NCBI RefSeq assembly: GCF_022012305.1
Contig: NZ_JAKLTM010000008.1
Coordinates: forward strand, 124,001-188,000
Origin: Ramlibacter paludis
GTDB taxonomy: Bacteria > Pseudomonadota > Gammaproteobacteria > Burkholderiales > Burkholderiaceae_C
Length of the DNA stretch: 64,000 bases
Direction of reading: 5' to 3'
The notes under the pieces: generated by a model
Database searches by the model: none
Told to the model about the DNA's origin: nothing
Seen by the model: only the letters and a program-made list of their open reading frames with translations
Position numbers and translations under genes: made by a program
Part shown: positions 52,663 to 61,517 of the stretch, piece by piece
Layout: every line of letters begins with the position of its first letter
Numbering within the stretch: the first letter of the stretch is position 1

Positions 52663-53615
52663 CCGAACTGCGCGACGCGCGCCTGCGGCAGGCGCTGGAC
52701 CAGGCGCCCGACGCGGGCCTGCAGCCACCCGCGCGCGTGCGGGTTGCGATCCGCGGCGCGGCGCACCAGGCGGTGCAGCCTGCGTGGCGGCGCTGGTGGA
52801 CCGCGGCGGGAAGCTCGCGTTCGCCATCGGGACTGGCGGCATTGGCCAGCGTGCTGGTGGCCACGCTGGTGGTGGTGATCTGGCAGGGGCAGGAGGTGCC
52901 GGGGGCACGGGAGCACGCGCGCGTGGCGGCTCGACCGGCGCCGGTCGCGCCCGCACCTGCACCTGCACCTGCACCTGCACCTGCACCTGCACCCGCGGCG
53001 GCGCCGGCGCCGCCGCCGGCTCCCGCCGTGACGCCCGCACCGGCGCCGGCGCCCCAAGTCGCAGCTGCGCCCGCACGCCGCGCAACCCCGCCGCAGCCCA
53101 AGGCGGAGGCGGCCGCGCCTCCCGCCGCGGATGCCGCGCGCGCGCGCGAAAGCAGCGAGAGCCGCGCGCGGGAAGATGCCGCGGCCGGGTCCGCGGCACG
53201 CCAGGAACTCGCGAAGGCAGCACCGCCACCCCCACCGCCTGTCGCCGCCCCAGCGCCGCCTCCGCCGCCAGCTGCCGCCGCGCCGGCGATGACTTCACGC
53301 TTCGCAGCCGCGCCCAATCCGGCCTGGACCCAGGTGCGCATCAGCAGCGCGGATCGCAGCGTGCTGGTGCCGCGCGCGCAGGCCGAAGGCTTGCCGGCCT
53401 TGATCGCGCGCATCCTCTCGGCGCCGCGGGAACCCGCGGCGCTGGCGGTGGGAACGCTGCGGCTGGAGCTCGACGCGCAAGGGGTGCTGGAGTGGACCGA
53501 AGACGGGTGGCGCCTGCTGCCCCAGGGCGACGCGCAACGCGCGCAGTTGCTGCGCGCGGACGAAGCGACGGCGGCGGCGCTGCGCGCCGAAGCGGAGAGG
53601 CTGTTGAATCGATAG
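52659..53615 (+). CDS. Single-pass membrane protein, putative anti-sigma factor
   Basis: 318 residues. A cytoplasmic N-terminus (1-55) with a helical MTELRDARLRQALDQAPDAG start precedes a membrane helix (~58-76). Beyond it lies a long Ala/Pro-rich periplasmic part, with (Ala-Pro)6 encoded by a hexamer tract and ELAKAAP at 181-187, and a small C-terminal domain (VRISSADRSVLVPRAQAEGLPALIARILSAP). No zinc-binding HxxxCxxC anti-sigma motif is present. Its position and topology fit an anti-sigma factor; that role is inferred. Confidence 0.75.
   Translation: MTELRDARLRQALDQAPDAGLQPPARVRVAIRGAAHQAVQPAWRRWWTAAGSSRSPSGLAALASVLVATLVVVIWQGQEVPGAREHARVAARPAPVAPAPAPAPAPAPAPAPAAAPAPPPAPAVTPAPAPAPQVAAAPARRATPPQPKAEAAAPPAADAARARESSESRAREDAAAGSAARQELAKAAPPPPPPVAAPAPPPPPAAAAPAMTSRFAAAPNPAWTQVRISSADRSVLVPRAQAEGLPALIARILSAPREPAALAVGTLRLELDAQGVLEWTEDGWRLLPQGDAQRAQLLRADEATAAALRAEAERLLNR
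52953..52993 (+). repeat. Hexanucleotide tract GCACCT
   Basis: Six perfect GCACCT units (52953-52988) and a near-copy, encoding Ala-Pro pairs in the putative anti-sigma protein. Gain or loss of units would change the linker length without a frameshift. Confidence 0.9.
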
Positions 53616-53622
53616 GCAGCGA

Positions 53623-53654
53623 ACGGTGGGGTCGTTGCCGCGAACCCACCCTAC
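53623..53654. repeat. Dispersed ~30-bp imperfect palindrome, copy B
   Basis: ACGGTGGGGTCG...CGAACCCACCCTAC, the inverse orientation of copy A (2871-2901). Its last bases provide the TAG stop of the enoyl-CoA hydratase gene on the minus strand. Confidence 0.7.
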
Positions 53655-54430
53655 TTGTTCTGGAACTGCGGCTTGCGCTTGTTCAGGAAGGCATCCATGC
53701 CTTCCTTCTGGTCCGCCGTCGCGAACATGGAGTGGAACAGCCGGCGCTCGAACATCACGCCGTCGGACAGGCCGCTCTCGAAGGCGCGGTTCACCGCCTC
53801 CTTGCAGGCCAGCACCGCCAGCTGGCCCTGCTCGCAGATCAGGAGCGCGGCGCCCAGCGTTTCTTCCATCAGCTTGGACAGCGGCACCACGCGGCTGACC
53901 AGGCCGGAGCGCTCCGCTTCGGTGGCGTCCATCATGCGGCCGGTGAGGGCCATGTCCATCGCCTTGCTCTTGCCCACCGCGCGCGGCAGCCGCTGCGTGC
54001 CGCCGGCGCCGGGAATGATGCCGATCTTGATTTCGGGCTGGCCGAACTTCGCGTTGTCGGCGGCGATGATGAAGTCGCACATCATGGCCAGCTCGCAGCC
54101 GCCGCCGAGGGCGAAGCCCGCCACCGCGGCGATCACGGGCTTGCGCACGCTGCGGATCGTTTCCCAGTTGCGCGTGATGAAGTCGCGGCCGTAGACATCG
54201 GCGTACGCGTACTTCGCCATCGCCTTGATGTCGGCGCCGGCGGCAAAGGCCTTCTCGCTGCCGGTGACGACGATGCAGCCGATGGCGGGATCGGCGTCGA
54301 AGGCTTGCAGCGCCTGGCCGAGCTCATCCATCAGTCCATCGTTGAGGGCGTTCAATTGCTGCGGGCGGTTCAGCGTGACCACGCCGACCTTGCCGGCCTC
54401 GGTGTGCACGGTGATGAATTCGTGGCTCAT
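53651..54430 (-). CDS. Enoyl-CoA hydratase (crotonase/PaaF-like)
   Basis: 259 residues. Both hydratase glutamates are present: [11 protein letters not shown] and [15 protein letters not shown]. The oxyanion-hole segment is AFAAGADIK. It hydrates 2-enoyl-CoAs to 3-hydroxyacyl-CoAs in beta-oxidation. Placed head-to-head with paaG, it may be the PaaF of phenylacetate degradation, but the mitochondrial-type sequence fits general fatty-acid hydratases equally well. AAGGAG precedes the ATG, and a minus-strand TATAGT (54449-54454) is a likely -10. Confidence 0.92.
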   Translation of the reverse strand: MSHEFITVHTEAGKVGVVTLNRPQQLNALNDGLMDELGQALQAFDADPAIGCIVVTGSEKAFAAGADIKAMAKYAYADVYGRDFITRNWETIRSVRKPVIAAVAGFALGGGCELAMMCDFIIAADNAKFGQPEIKIGIIPGAGGTQRLPRAVGKSKAMDMALTGRMMDATEAERSGLVSRVVPLSKLMEETLGAALLICEQGQLAVLACKEAVNRAFESGLSDGVMFERRLFHSMFATADQKEGMDAFLNKRKPQFQNK

Positions 54431-54516
54431 GGCATCTCCTTTGCGGCGACTATAACCAAGGCAACCAAGGGAAATTGCCGGGCAGGCCGCGCGGCCCCGA
54501 TGCTAGATTCCACGCC

Positions 54517-55320
54517 ATGACCGAAGCCACCGTCCTCCACGAGAAGCGCGGCGCCGTCGCGCTCGTCACCCTGAACCGGCCGCAGGCCCTCAACAGCTTC
54601 ACGCGCCAGATGCACCACGACCTGTGGGCCGTGCTGGACGAGATCAACGGCGACAAGGCCGTGCGCGTGGCCGTCATCACCGGCGCGGGCCGCGGCTTCT
54701 GCGCCGGCGCCGACCTCGCCGAATTCGATTTCGCCCCCGGCCCCGGCCTGGTGGAGCGCGCCAATCCCGGTCCCATCATCGACCAGGCCTTCAATCCGAC
54801 CGTGCGCAAGCTGATGGCGCTGCGCGTGCCGACCATTGCGGCCGTGAACGGCGTGGCCGCGGGCGCGGGCGCATCGCTCGCCATGACCTGCGACCTCGCC
54901 GTGGCAGCCAGCAGCGCCAGCTTCATCCAGGCCTTCAGCAAGATCGGCCTGATCCCCGACGCCGGCGGCTCGTGGTTCCTGATCAAGAAGCTGGGGCTCG
55001 CGCGTGCCATGGGCTGCGCGATGCTGGGCGACAAGTTGAGCGCCAAGGAGGCGAAGGAGTGGGGAATGATCTGGGACGTGGCGCCCGAGGGCGAAGATTG
55101 CGTCGCCGCCGCGATGAAGCTGGCGGAGCGCCTCGCCACCATGCCGACGAAGGCGCTGACCGAAACGCGGCACCTGCTGCGCGCCGCCGCCTCCAACGAC
55201 CTCGACAAGCAGCTGGACCTGGAGCGCGACACGCAGTCCGGGCTGGGCAAGACGCACGACTACATCGAAGGCGTGACGGCCTTCCTGCAGAAGCGCCCCG
55301 CGCAGTTCAAGGGCGAGTGA
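54517..55320 (+). CDS. paaG: 2-(1,2-epoxy-1,2-dihydrophenyl)acetyl-CoA isomerase
   Basis: 267 residues, crotonase fold. FCAGADLAEFDFAPGPGLVERANPGPIIDQAFNP is typical of PaaG, as is the acid in the DAGGSW region. It ring-expands the epoxide of phenylacetyl-CoA to the oxepin. An extended -10 (TGC-TAGATT, 54501-54509) lies just ahead of the ATG. The paaI and paaK genes follow, three bases away and overlapping by four bases respectively, so they form an operon. The ring-oxygenase genes paaABCDE are not in the window. Confidence 0.9.
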   Translation: MTEATVLHEKRGAVALVTLNRPQALNSFTRQMHHDLWAVLDEINGDKAVRVAVITGAGRGFCAGADLAEFDFAPGPGLVERANPGPIIDQAFNPTVRKLMALRVPTIAAVNGVAAGAGASLAMTCDLAVAASSASFIQAFSKIGLIPDAGGSWFLIKKLGLARAMGCAMLGDKLSAKEAKEWGMIWDVAPEGEDCVAAAMKLAERLATMPTKALTETRHLLRAAASNDLDKQLDLERDTQSGLGKTHDYIEGVTAFLQKRPAQFKGE

Positions 55321-55322
55321 GC

Positions 55323-55763
55323 ATGGATGCGCGAGATCTCGCCGCACGCGTCGGCCAGGCGATGTACGCCGTCGACGCGGCGGTCAAGGACTTCATGCAG
55401 ATCGAGCTGCTGGCCTGCGAGCCGGGGCGCGCGGTGCTGCGCATGGCGGTGCGCGAGCCCATGCTGAACGGGCACAAGATCTGCCACGGCGGTTTCATCT
55501 TCACGCTGGCCGATTCCACCTTCGCCTATGCCTGCAACAGCCACAACAAGGTGACGGTGGCGGCCGGCGCCAGCATCGAGTTCCTCAAGCCGGCGCATGC
55601 GGGCGACGTGCTCACCTGCGAAGGCATCGAGCAGGTGCTGCAGGGCCGGCACGGCATCTACGACATGAAGGTCACCAACCAGCGCGGCGAGACGGTGGCC
55701 CTGTTCCGCGGCAAGAGCGCCAGCATCCAGGGCAGCATCGTCGCCGGGGAGGGCTCGGCATGA
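55323..55763 (+). CDS. paaI: Hydroxyphenylacetyl-CoA thioesterase PaaI
   Basis: 146 residues, hot-dog fold. The PaaI motif NGHKICHGGFIFTLADSTFAYACNSH is intact, with the Asp of the active site in LADS. It hydrolyses ring-hydroxylated phenylacetyl-CoA side products, freeing CoA. It overlaps paaK by four bases and lies in the paaG-paaI-paaK operon. Confidence 0.93.
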   Translation: MDARDLAARVGQAMYAVDAAVKDFMQIELLACEPGRAVLRMAVREPMLNGHKICHGGFIFTLADSTFAYACNSHNKVTVAAGASIEFLKPAHAGDVLTCEGIEQVLQGRHGIYDMKVTNQRGETVALFRGKSASIQGSIVAGEGSA

Positions 55764-57049
55764 AGGCATTTCCGCTCGAACCCATCGAGAAGGCAAGCGT
55801 CGACGAGCTGCGCGCGCTGCAACTCAAGCGCCTGAAGGCGACGCTGCGCCATGCCTACGACAACTCGCCGGTGTACCGCGCCAAGTTCGATGCGGCCGGC
55901 GTGCGGCCGGAGGATTGCACGAGCCTGGCCGACCTGCGCAAGTTTCCCTTCACCGGCAAGTCGGACCTGCGCGGCGCCTATCCCTTCGGCATGTTCGCGG
56001 TGCCGCGCCAGCAGTGCGTGCGCATCCACGCCTCCAGCGGCACCACCGGCAAGCCGACGGTCGTGGGCTACACGAAGAACGACATCGAGACCTGGTCCGG
56101 CGTGATGGCGCGCAGCATCCGCGCCGCCGGCGCGCGGCCGGGCGACATGGTGCACGTGAGCTACGGCTACGGCCTCTTCACCGGCGGCCTCGGCGCGCAC
56201 TACGGCGCCGAGAAGCTGGGCCTCACCGTCGTGCCCTTCGGCGGCGGCCAGACCGAGCGCCAGGTGCAGCTGATCACCGACTTCCGGCCCGACATCATCA
56301 TGGTCACGCCCAGCTACATGCTGGCCATTGCCGACGAATTCGAGCGCCAGGGCCTGGACCCGCGCGAAAGCAGCCTGCGCCTGGGCATCTTCGGCGCCGA
56401 ACCCTGGACCAACGACATGCGCGCCAACATCGAGCAGCGCATGGGCATCGACGCGGTCGACATCTACGGCCTGTCGGAAGTGATGGGCCCGGGCGTCGCC
56501 AACGAATGCGTGGAGACCAAGGACGGCCCGACCATCTGGGAGGACCACTTCTATCCGGAGATCGTCGATCCCGAAACCGGCGAGCCGCTGCCGGACGGCG
56601 AGCTGGGCGAGCTGGTCTTCACCAGCCTGACCAAGGAGGCGCTGCCGATCATCCGCTACCGCACGCGCGACCTCACGCGCCTCCTGCCCGGCACGGCACG
56701 CACCATGCGCCGCATGGAGAAGATCACGGGACGCAGCGACGACATGATGATCGTCCGCGGCGTCAACGTGTTCCCGACGCAGATCGAGGAGCTGATCCTG
56801 AAGCAGGCCGCGCTGGCGCCGCACTACCAGTGCATCCTCACGCGCGAAGGGCCGCTCGATGCCTTGACCGTCTGCGTGGAGGCGGGCCAGGGCCTGCACC
56901 ACGAAGGCAGCGACGTCCTCGCCGCGGCTGACCGGCTAGCGCACGAAATCAAGGCCTACATCGGAACCAGCGCGCGCATCGAGCTGCGACCGAGTGGCGG
57001 CATCGAGCGCAGCCTGGGCAAGGCGAAGCGGGTCATCGACCAGCGTTGA
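55760..57049 (+). CDS. paaK: Phenylacetate-CoA ligase
   Basis: 429 residues. The ATP-binding P-loop HASSGTTGKPTVVGYT, FGAEPW and YGLSEVMGPGVA (adenylate binding) and the C-terminal lobe GRSDDMMIVRGVNVFPTQIEELIL are diagnostic of PaaK. It activates phenylacetate to phenylacetyl-CoA with ATP, the first step of the pathway. The ATG lies inside the end of paaI. Confidence 0.95.
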   Translation: MKAFPLEPIEKASVDELRALQLKRLKATLRHAYDNSPVYRAKFDAAGVRPEDCTSLADLRKFPFTGKSDLRGAYPFGMFAVPRQQCVRIHASSGTTGKPTVVGYTKNDIETWSGVMARSIRAAGARPGDMVHVSYGYGLFTGGLGAHYGAEKLGLTVVPFGGGQTERQVQLITDFRPDIIMVTPSYMLAIADEFERQGLDPRESSLRLGIFGAEPWTNDMRANIEQRMGIDAVDIYGLSEVMGPGVANECVETKDGPTIWEDHFYPEIVDPETGEPLPDGELGELVFTSLTKEALPIIRYRTRDLTRLLPGTARTMRRMEKITGRSDDMMIVRGVNVFPTQIEELILKQAALAPHYQCILTREGPLDALTVCVEAGQGLHHEGSDVLAAADRLAHEIKAYIGTSARIELRPSGGIERSLGKAKRVIDQR

Positions 57050-57074
57050 GCCCGCGCGGCTCGGGAGGGGAAGC

Positions 57075-57938
57075 ATGGGCCTGGAAGAGTTCCTGAAGAC
57101 GGGCTGGGCGGAGCATGGCGACAGTCCCGAGGACGTCGCGGAACTGCTGGCCGCCTCCACCCACCTGGTCACGGCCGCCGACCAGGTCGCGCCCTACGCG
57201 CAACTGGTGACCCACGTCTACGGCGAGCACCTCGCGCAGTGGGAGAGCGGCGCCGAGATCCTCGAGTCGCTGCGGCAGCTCGGCGTCGTCCACGTCGCGG
57301 CCGGCACGCGCTCCGTCGCCGTGGGCATCGCGGCGCTGCGCTACGGCGCCGGCGATCCGACGGCGATCGACACCTTGTCCACGGACGACGCCGTGTCCGC
57401 GCTTGCCACCGCTGCCTCCGCACTCGCGGGGCGCGGCGAGTTCGCACGCGCCGTCGACAGCTACACCATGGCACTGCGCACGGCGCGCTCCAGCACCGCA
57501 CTGGCGGCTCCAGCCATCCGTTCGCTGGCCGTCGGCGGCAACAACCTCGCCGCCGCCCTCGAAGAAAAGAGCGGGCGCAGCGACTACGAAACGCAGGGCA
57601 TGCTGACGGCCGCCGAAGGCGGCCTGCAGTACTGGAAGCTGGCCGGCACCTGGCTGGAAGAGGAAAGGGCGGAATACCGCCTGGCCCGCAGCCGCCTGCA
57701 AGCCGGCCAGGCCGCTGCCGCGGTGCAGTCGGCCGAGCGCTGCGTGCGCGTGTGCAAGCGCAATGGCGCGCCGCCCTTCGAGCTCTTCTTCGGCCATGCG
57801 GTGCTGGCGCTGGCGCACCGCGCGGCCGGCGACGCCGAGGCCTTCGACACGCAGCGCCGCGAGGCGCTGGCTTGCTACGGCCAGGTGCCCGAGGACGAGC
57901 GCAAGTGGTGCGAGTCCGACCGCAAGGAGCTGGGCTAG
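57075..57938 (+). CDS. Hypothetical TPR-like protein
   Basis: 287 residues from ATG 57075 with GGGAGGGG upstream. Soluble, with helical pairs reminiscent of TPR repeats in the second half (YWKLAGTWLEEERAEYRLARSRLQAGQAAAAVQSAERCVRVCKRNG). I recognise no named family. It may be read from the paa operon, since only 25 bases separate it from paaK. A role in phenylacetate metabolism cannot be claimed. Confidence 0.65.
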   Translation: MGLEEFLKTGWAEHGDSPEDVAELLAASTHLVTAADQVAPYAQLVTHVYGEHLAQWESGAEILESLRQLGVVHVAAGTRSVAVGIAALRYGAGDPTAIDTLSTDDAVSALATAASALAGRGEFARAVDSYTMALRTARSSTALAAPAIRSLAVGGNNLAAALEEKSGRSDYETQGMLTAAEGGLQYWKLAGTWLEEERAEYRLARSRLQAGQAAAAVQSAERCVRVCKRNGAPPFELFFGHAVLALAHRAAGDAEAFDTQRREALACYGQVPEDERKWCESDRKELG

Positions 57939-57946
57939 GACGCAGC

Positions 57947-59032
57947 CTACTGTTCGATCTTCTCGACGATCAGGTCGAGGTAGTCGACATCTCCCATCCG
58001 CACCTGGATGCGCACCGGCAGGTACTGCAGGCTGGGCGCGAACCACATCTCCGCGTAGATGTTGCCGCGCGCATTGGCGATGGGCCGGGGCTTGAGGTGG
58101 AAGGCTTCCACCGCGCCGAGCTTGGGCGTGCGCAGGATTTCTTTCTCCACGACGTCGTAGGTCCAGTGGTCCACCGCGCCCGGCCGGCCCAGGGGCAAGG
58201 TGATGACGCGGCCGACTTCGAGCACGTCGCGGCCGGTCGCGAAGCGATGCGCCAGGTCGACGAACTGGCTGACGGTGTCCTGCATGCCCGGGGGGCGCGG
58301 GGTCGTCTTGCCGTTGTCCAGCGTCACGAACTCGTCGCCGAACTTCGCGGCGCGGCGCTTGCCGGGCCGGTACTCCTCGTAGGCGCGCGGCATCAGGCCG
58401 CCGGGCGTCACCTCGCCCTGGCTGGTCATCGTCTGTTTCGCGAGGAACTTCACCTCGACGTCGAGCCGCACCTGGTAGCGGTCTTCATTGCGCTGCCACT
58501 GCACCTGCGCATCGCCGTACAAGGGGCCGCCGCGGAACTCGCCGCCCAGCTGATACGACAGGCGCGTGTCGGCGGGCCAGGTGGCGCCGGCCACCGCGGC
58601 CGCGGAGGAAGCCGGCGCGCTCGCCGGCACCGCGGCCGCCGAGGCGGCAGCTTGCGGCGCCAGGGCGGGCATTTCCACGTCGGTCAGGCCCGGTTCGTAA
58701 GGCGGGGGCTCGGGCAGCGCTTCGGCCACCTGCGGCGGCGGCTCCGGCGCCGGGTCCGGCTTTGCCACTTCCTTGGGTTCGGAGGCCTTGGGCCGCGGCT
58801 TGATGGCGACGGTGGGGCGCGGCTTCGGCTTGGGAGCGGGCGGCGGAACGGCCTCCGCCACCACGGGCGGCGGTTCGGCCGGCTGCAGCAGCCGCGTGTA
58901 CATCGGCGGCGCCATGGCTTCCAGCAGCGACAGGCCTTCGCGCCGGCGCGCGACCCATTCGAGCCCGACCAGGTGCAGGACGAGTACGAGCCCCAGCAGC
59001 AGCCAGAGCGTCAGTTTTGCGGGCCGAGCCAC
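57947..59032 (-). CDS. DUF3108-like exported or anchored protein
   Basis: 361 residues from GTG 59032. An N-terminal membrane helix (~5-22) anchors a Pro/Lys/Ala-rich linker (~45-150) and then a beta-rich domain (WPADTRLSYQLGGEFRGGPLYGDAQVQW, NIYAEMWFAPSLQYLPVRIQVRMGDVDYLDLIVEKIEQ) that matches the DUF3108 pattern of cell-envelope proteins in beta-proteobacteria. It overlaps the peptidase gene before it by 22 bases. Role unknown. Confidence 0.8.
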   Translation of the reverse strand: MARPAKLTLWLLLGLVLVLHLVGLEWVARRREGLSLLEAMAPPMYTRLLQPAEPPPVVAEAVPPPAPKPKPRPTVAIKPRPKASEPKEVAKPDPAPEPPPQVAEALPEPPPYEPGLTDVEMPALAPQAAASAAAVPASAPASSAAAVAGATWPADTRLSYQLGGEFRGGPLYGDAQVQWQRNEDRYQVRLDVEVKFLAKQTMTSQGEVTPGGLMPRAYEEYRPGKRRAAKFGDEFVTLDNGKTTPRPPGMQDTVSQFVDLAHRFATGRDVLEVGRVITLPLGRPGAVDHWTYDVVEKEILRTPKLGAVEAFHLKPRPIANARGNIYAEMWFAPSLQYLPVRIQVRMGDVDYLDLIVEKIEQ

Positions 59033-60765
59033 GATTGCGCACGCGCGGCGTCGCGCATCACCAGCCGCCAGGTCGTCACGCCGGCCGGCAGGTTGAGTTC
59101 CAGCCGCAGCAGGCGGCGGTCGCGCGCGACGATGGCGGTCACCTTGCGATGGCTGCCCGCATAGAGCAGCAGGTCGTCGAGCTTGGCCAGGCGCCAGGCG
59201 ACGCCGGCCACTTCCACGCCGACGAATTCGTCGTTCGCCGCCAGGCCGGCCTGTTCGGCCGCGCCGCCGCGCAGCACGTTCTTCAGCACGATGCCGCTGG
59301 TTTCGGTGACGCGCACGCCCAGCCGCTGCTGCAGCTGCGACGGTTCCTCCATCACGGCCACGCCCTGCTGCTCCAGCAGTTCCTTCATCGGCAGCTCGCG
59401 CACGCCGTGGACCCAGCTGGCCAGCTCGCGGTGGTAGCCGCGCCCGCCCAGTTCCTTGAGCACCGCGGCGAAATCGGCTTCCGCCATGGGGCCGGCCTTG
59501 CAGCGCGTCCAGAGCGCGCGCATCACCTGGTCGAGGTTGGCCTGGCCTTCGGCGCGCAGCGTGAGGTCGAAGCACAGGGCGACCAGCGCGCCCTTGGTGT
59601 AGTAGCTGACGGTGGCGTTGGCCGTGTTCTCGTCCTGCCGGTAGTACTTGACCCAGGCGTCGAAGCTGGCCTGCGCCACCGACTGCACTTCACGGCCCGG
59701 CGTCTGCAGCACCTGGTTGGCCGTCTTGGTCAGCAGCTTCAGGTAGGTCGCTTCGTCGATCAGGCCGGCGCGCTTGAGCAGCAGGTCGTCGTAGTAGCTG
59801 GTGAAGCCTTCGAAGAACCACAGCAGCTGCGTGTAGTTCTCGCGCGTGTAGTCGTACTGCGCGAACTCGGCCGGCCGCAGGCGCTTGACGTTCCAGGTGT
59901 GGAAGTACTCGTGGCTGATCAGGCCCAGCAGCGTGACGTAGCCCTCGCTCATGCGGGTCTCGCCGGCACGCGGCAGGTCGCGGCGCGAGGCGATCAGCGC
60001 CGTCGAATTGCGGTGCTCCAGGCCGCCGTAGCCGTCGTCCACCACGTTCAGCAGGAACAGGTAGCTCTTGAAGGGCGGGCGCTTGCGGTCGTGCCAGAAG
60101 CGGATCTGCGCCTCGCAGATCTTCTGCATGTCGCCCACCATCCGCTCGCCGTCGAAGGAGGCGGCGGCTCCCGCCACGACTACGCGGTGCGGCACGCCGC
60201 CCGCGCGGAACTCGGCGCTGAAGAACGGCCCCATCTCCACCGGGCAGTCGGCGAGCTCGTCGTAGTCGGCGGCCGCGTAGGTGCCGAAGCCGCGCTTGCC
60301 GGTCTTCAGCGGCTCCAGGCCGGTCGCCGCTTCCCAGTGCGGAAAGGCGCGCGGCGCGACGAGCTCCAGCTCGTGCGCTTCCTGCGCCTGGCCGTGCACG
60401 CGCAGGCACAGGCTGGTGGCGTTGAAGAAGCCGCGCTGGCTGTCCAGCCAGGCCGCGCGCACCGAGTTGTCGAAGGCGTAGACTTCGTAGACCAGCACCA
60501 GCGGGCTGGAAGGCACGCACTCGACCTGCCAGGTGGCCTTGTCCAGCTGCTGCACCGCCACCGCCTTGCCGTCCTGGCGCGCGCTCAGCTTCAGCAGGTG
60601 GCGCGCGAACTCGCGCACCAGGTAGCTGCCCGGGATCCACGCCGGCAGCGCGACCTTCTGCGCGGCCTGCGGCTGCGTGATGGTCAGCGTGACGTGGAAC
60701 AGGTGCGCGGCGGGATCGGCCGCTTCGATCCGGTAGTGCGGCCCGGCGGCGGGACGCACGCTCAC
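59011..60765 (-). CDS. M61-family metallopeptidase with PDZ domain
   Basis: 584 residues from GTG 60765. The zinc-binding HEYFH in GLISHEYFHTWNVKRLRP is intact, and the glycyl aminopeptidase fold precedes it. A PDZ domain follows (LGVRVTETSGIVLKNVLRGGAAEQAGLAANDEFVGV). Family M61 includes glycyl aminopeptidases. No signal peptide is seen, so it may be cytoplasmic. The start overlaps the dsbC stop (GTGA), and the end overlaps the DUF3108-like gene. Confidence 0.9.
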   Translation of the reverse strand: MSVRPAAGPHYRIEAADPAAHLFHVTLTITQPQAAQKVALPAWIPGSYLVREFARHLLKLSARQDGKAVAVQQLDKATWQVECVPSSPLVLVYEVYAFDNSVRAAWLDSQRGFFNATSLCLRVHGQAQEAHELELVAPRAFPHWEAATGLEPLKTGKRGFGTYAAADYDELADCPVEMGPFFSAEFRAGGVPHRVVVAGAAASFDGERMVGDMQKICEAQIRFWHDRKRPPFKSYLFLLNVVDDGYGGLEHRNSTALIASRRDLPRAGETRMSEGYVTLLGLISHEYFHTWNVKRLRPAEFAQYDYTRENYTQLLWFFEGFTSYYDDLLLKRAGLIDEATYLKLLTKTANQVLQTPGREVQSVAQASFDAWVKYYRQDENTANATVSYYTKGALVALCFDLTLRAEGQANLDQVMRALWTRCKAGPMAEADFAAVLKELGGRGYHRELASWVHGVRELPMKELLEQQGVAVMEEPSQLQQRLGVRVTETSGIVLKNVLRGGAAEQAGLAANDEFVGVEVAGVAWRLAKLDDLLLYAGSHRKVTAIVARDRRLLRLELNLPAGVTTWRLVMRDAARAQSWLGPQN

Positions 60766-61517
60766 TTGCTCGCCAGCAGCTTCTCGAGGTCGGCCGCGCC
60801 GATGGCGCCGGGGACCCGCGTGCCGTCCGCGAAGATCAGGGTCGGCGTGCCGGTGATCTTGTGCTTGGCGCCCAGTTCCCGGTTGCGCGTCAGCGCGGTC
60901 ACGTCGCAGTCGGCGTCGGCCTTGGGCGGCGGCGTGTTGCGCACCATCCAGTCCTGCCAGGTCTTGGCCTTGTCCTTGGCGCACCAGTGGGCCTTGGACT
61001 TCTCGACCGAGTCCGGCCCGAGGATGGGGTACAGGTACATGTAGACGGTGACGTTGTCGACCTTCTGCAGGTCCTGCTCGAAGCGCTTGCAGTAGCCGCA
61101 GTTCGGGTCCTCGAAGACCGCGATCTTGCGCTTGCCGTTGCCGCGCACGATGGTGAAGGCGTCCTTCACCGGCAGCGCGTCGAAGTTCACGGCCAGCAGC
61201 TTGTCCTGGCGCTCCTCGGTCAGGTTCTTCTTCGAGCGCGTGTCGATGATCTGGCCGTTAACCAGGTAATTGCCTTCGACGTCCGAGTAGAACAGCTCGG
61301 TGCCGACGCGCACTTCGTAGAGGCCCGCGATGGGCGATGCGCGCACTTCGTCGATCTTGCCGATGCTGGGCAGGCGCTGCTCCAGGTTCTTGCGCAGCGC
61401 GCTTTCCTGCGCCGCGGCGCTCGCCTTGGTCGGCGACTGTGCCTGCGCATGCAGCGCGCCTGCCACCAGGCCGGCGGCCAGCAGGGCCATCGCGATGGCG
61501 CCCTTGATCGATTTCAT
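60762..61517 (-). CDS. dsbC: Thiol:disulfide isomerase DsbC
   Basis: 251 residues. A signal peptide (1-27) precedes a dimerisation domain and a thioredoxin-fold domain with the catalytic CGYC (Cys140-Cys143), plus a cis-Pro loop (TGTPTLIFADG). It shuffles wrong disulfides in periplasmic proteins and is kept reduced by DsbD. ATG 61517 overlaps the stop of the upstream hydroxylase gene by four bases. Confidence 0.95.
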   Translation of the reverse strand: MKSIKGAIAMALLAAGLVAGALHAQAQSPTKASAAAQESALRKNLEQRLPSIGKIDEVRASPIAGLYEVRVGTELFYSDVEGNYLVNGQIIDTRSKKNLTEERQDKLLAVNFDALPVKDAFTIVRGNGKRKIAVFEDPNCGYCKRFEQDLQKVDNVTVYMYLYPILGPDSVEKSKAHWCAKDKAKTWQDWMVRNTPPPKADADCDVTALTRNRELGAKHKITGTPTLIFADGTRVPGAIGAADLEKLLASK

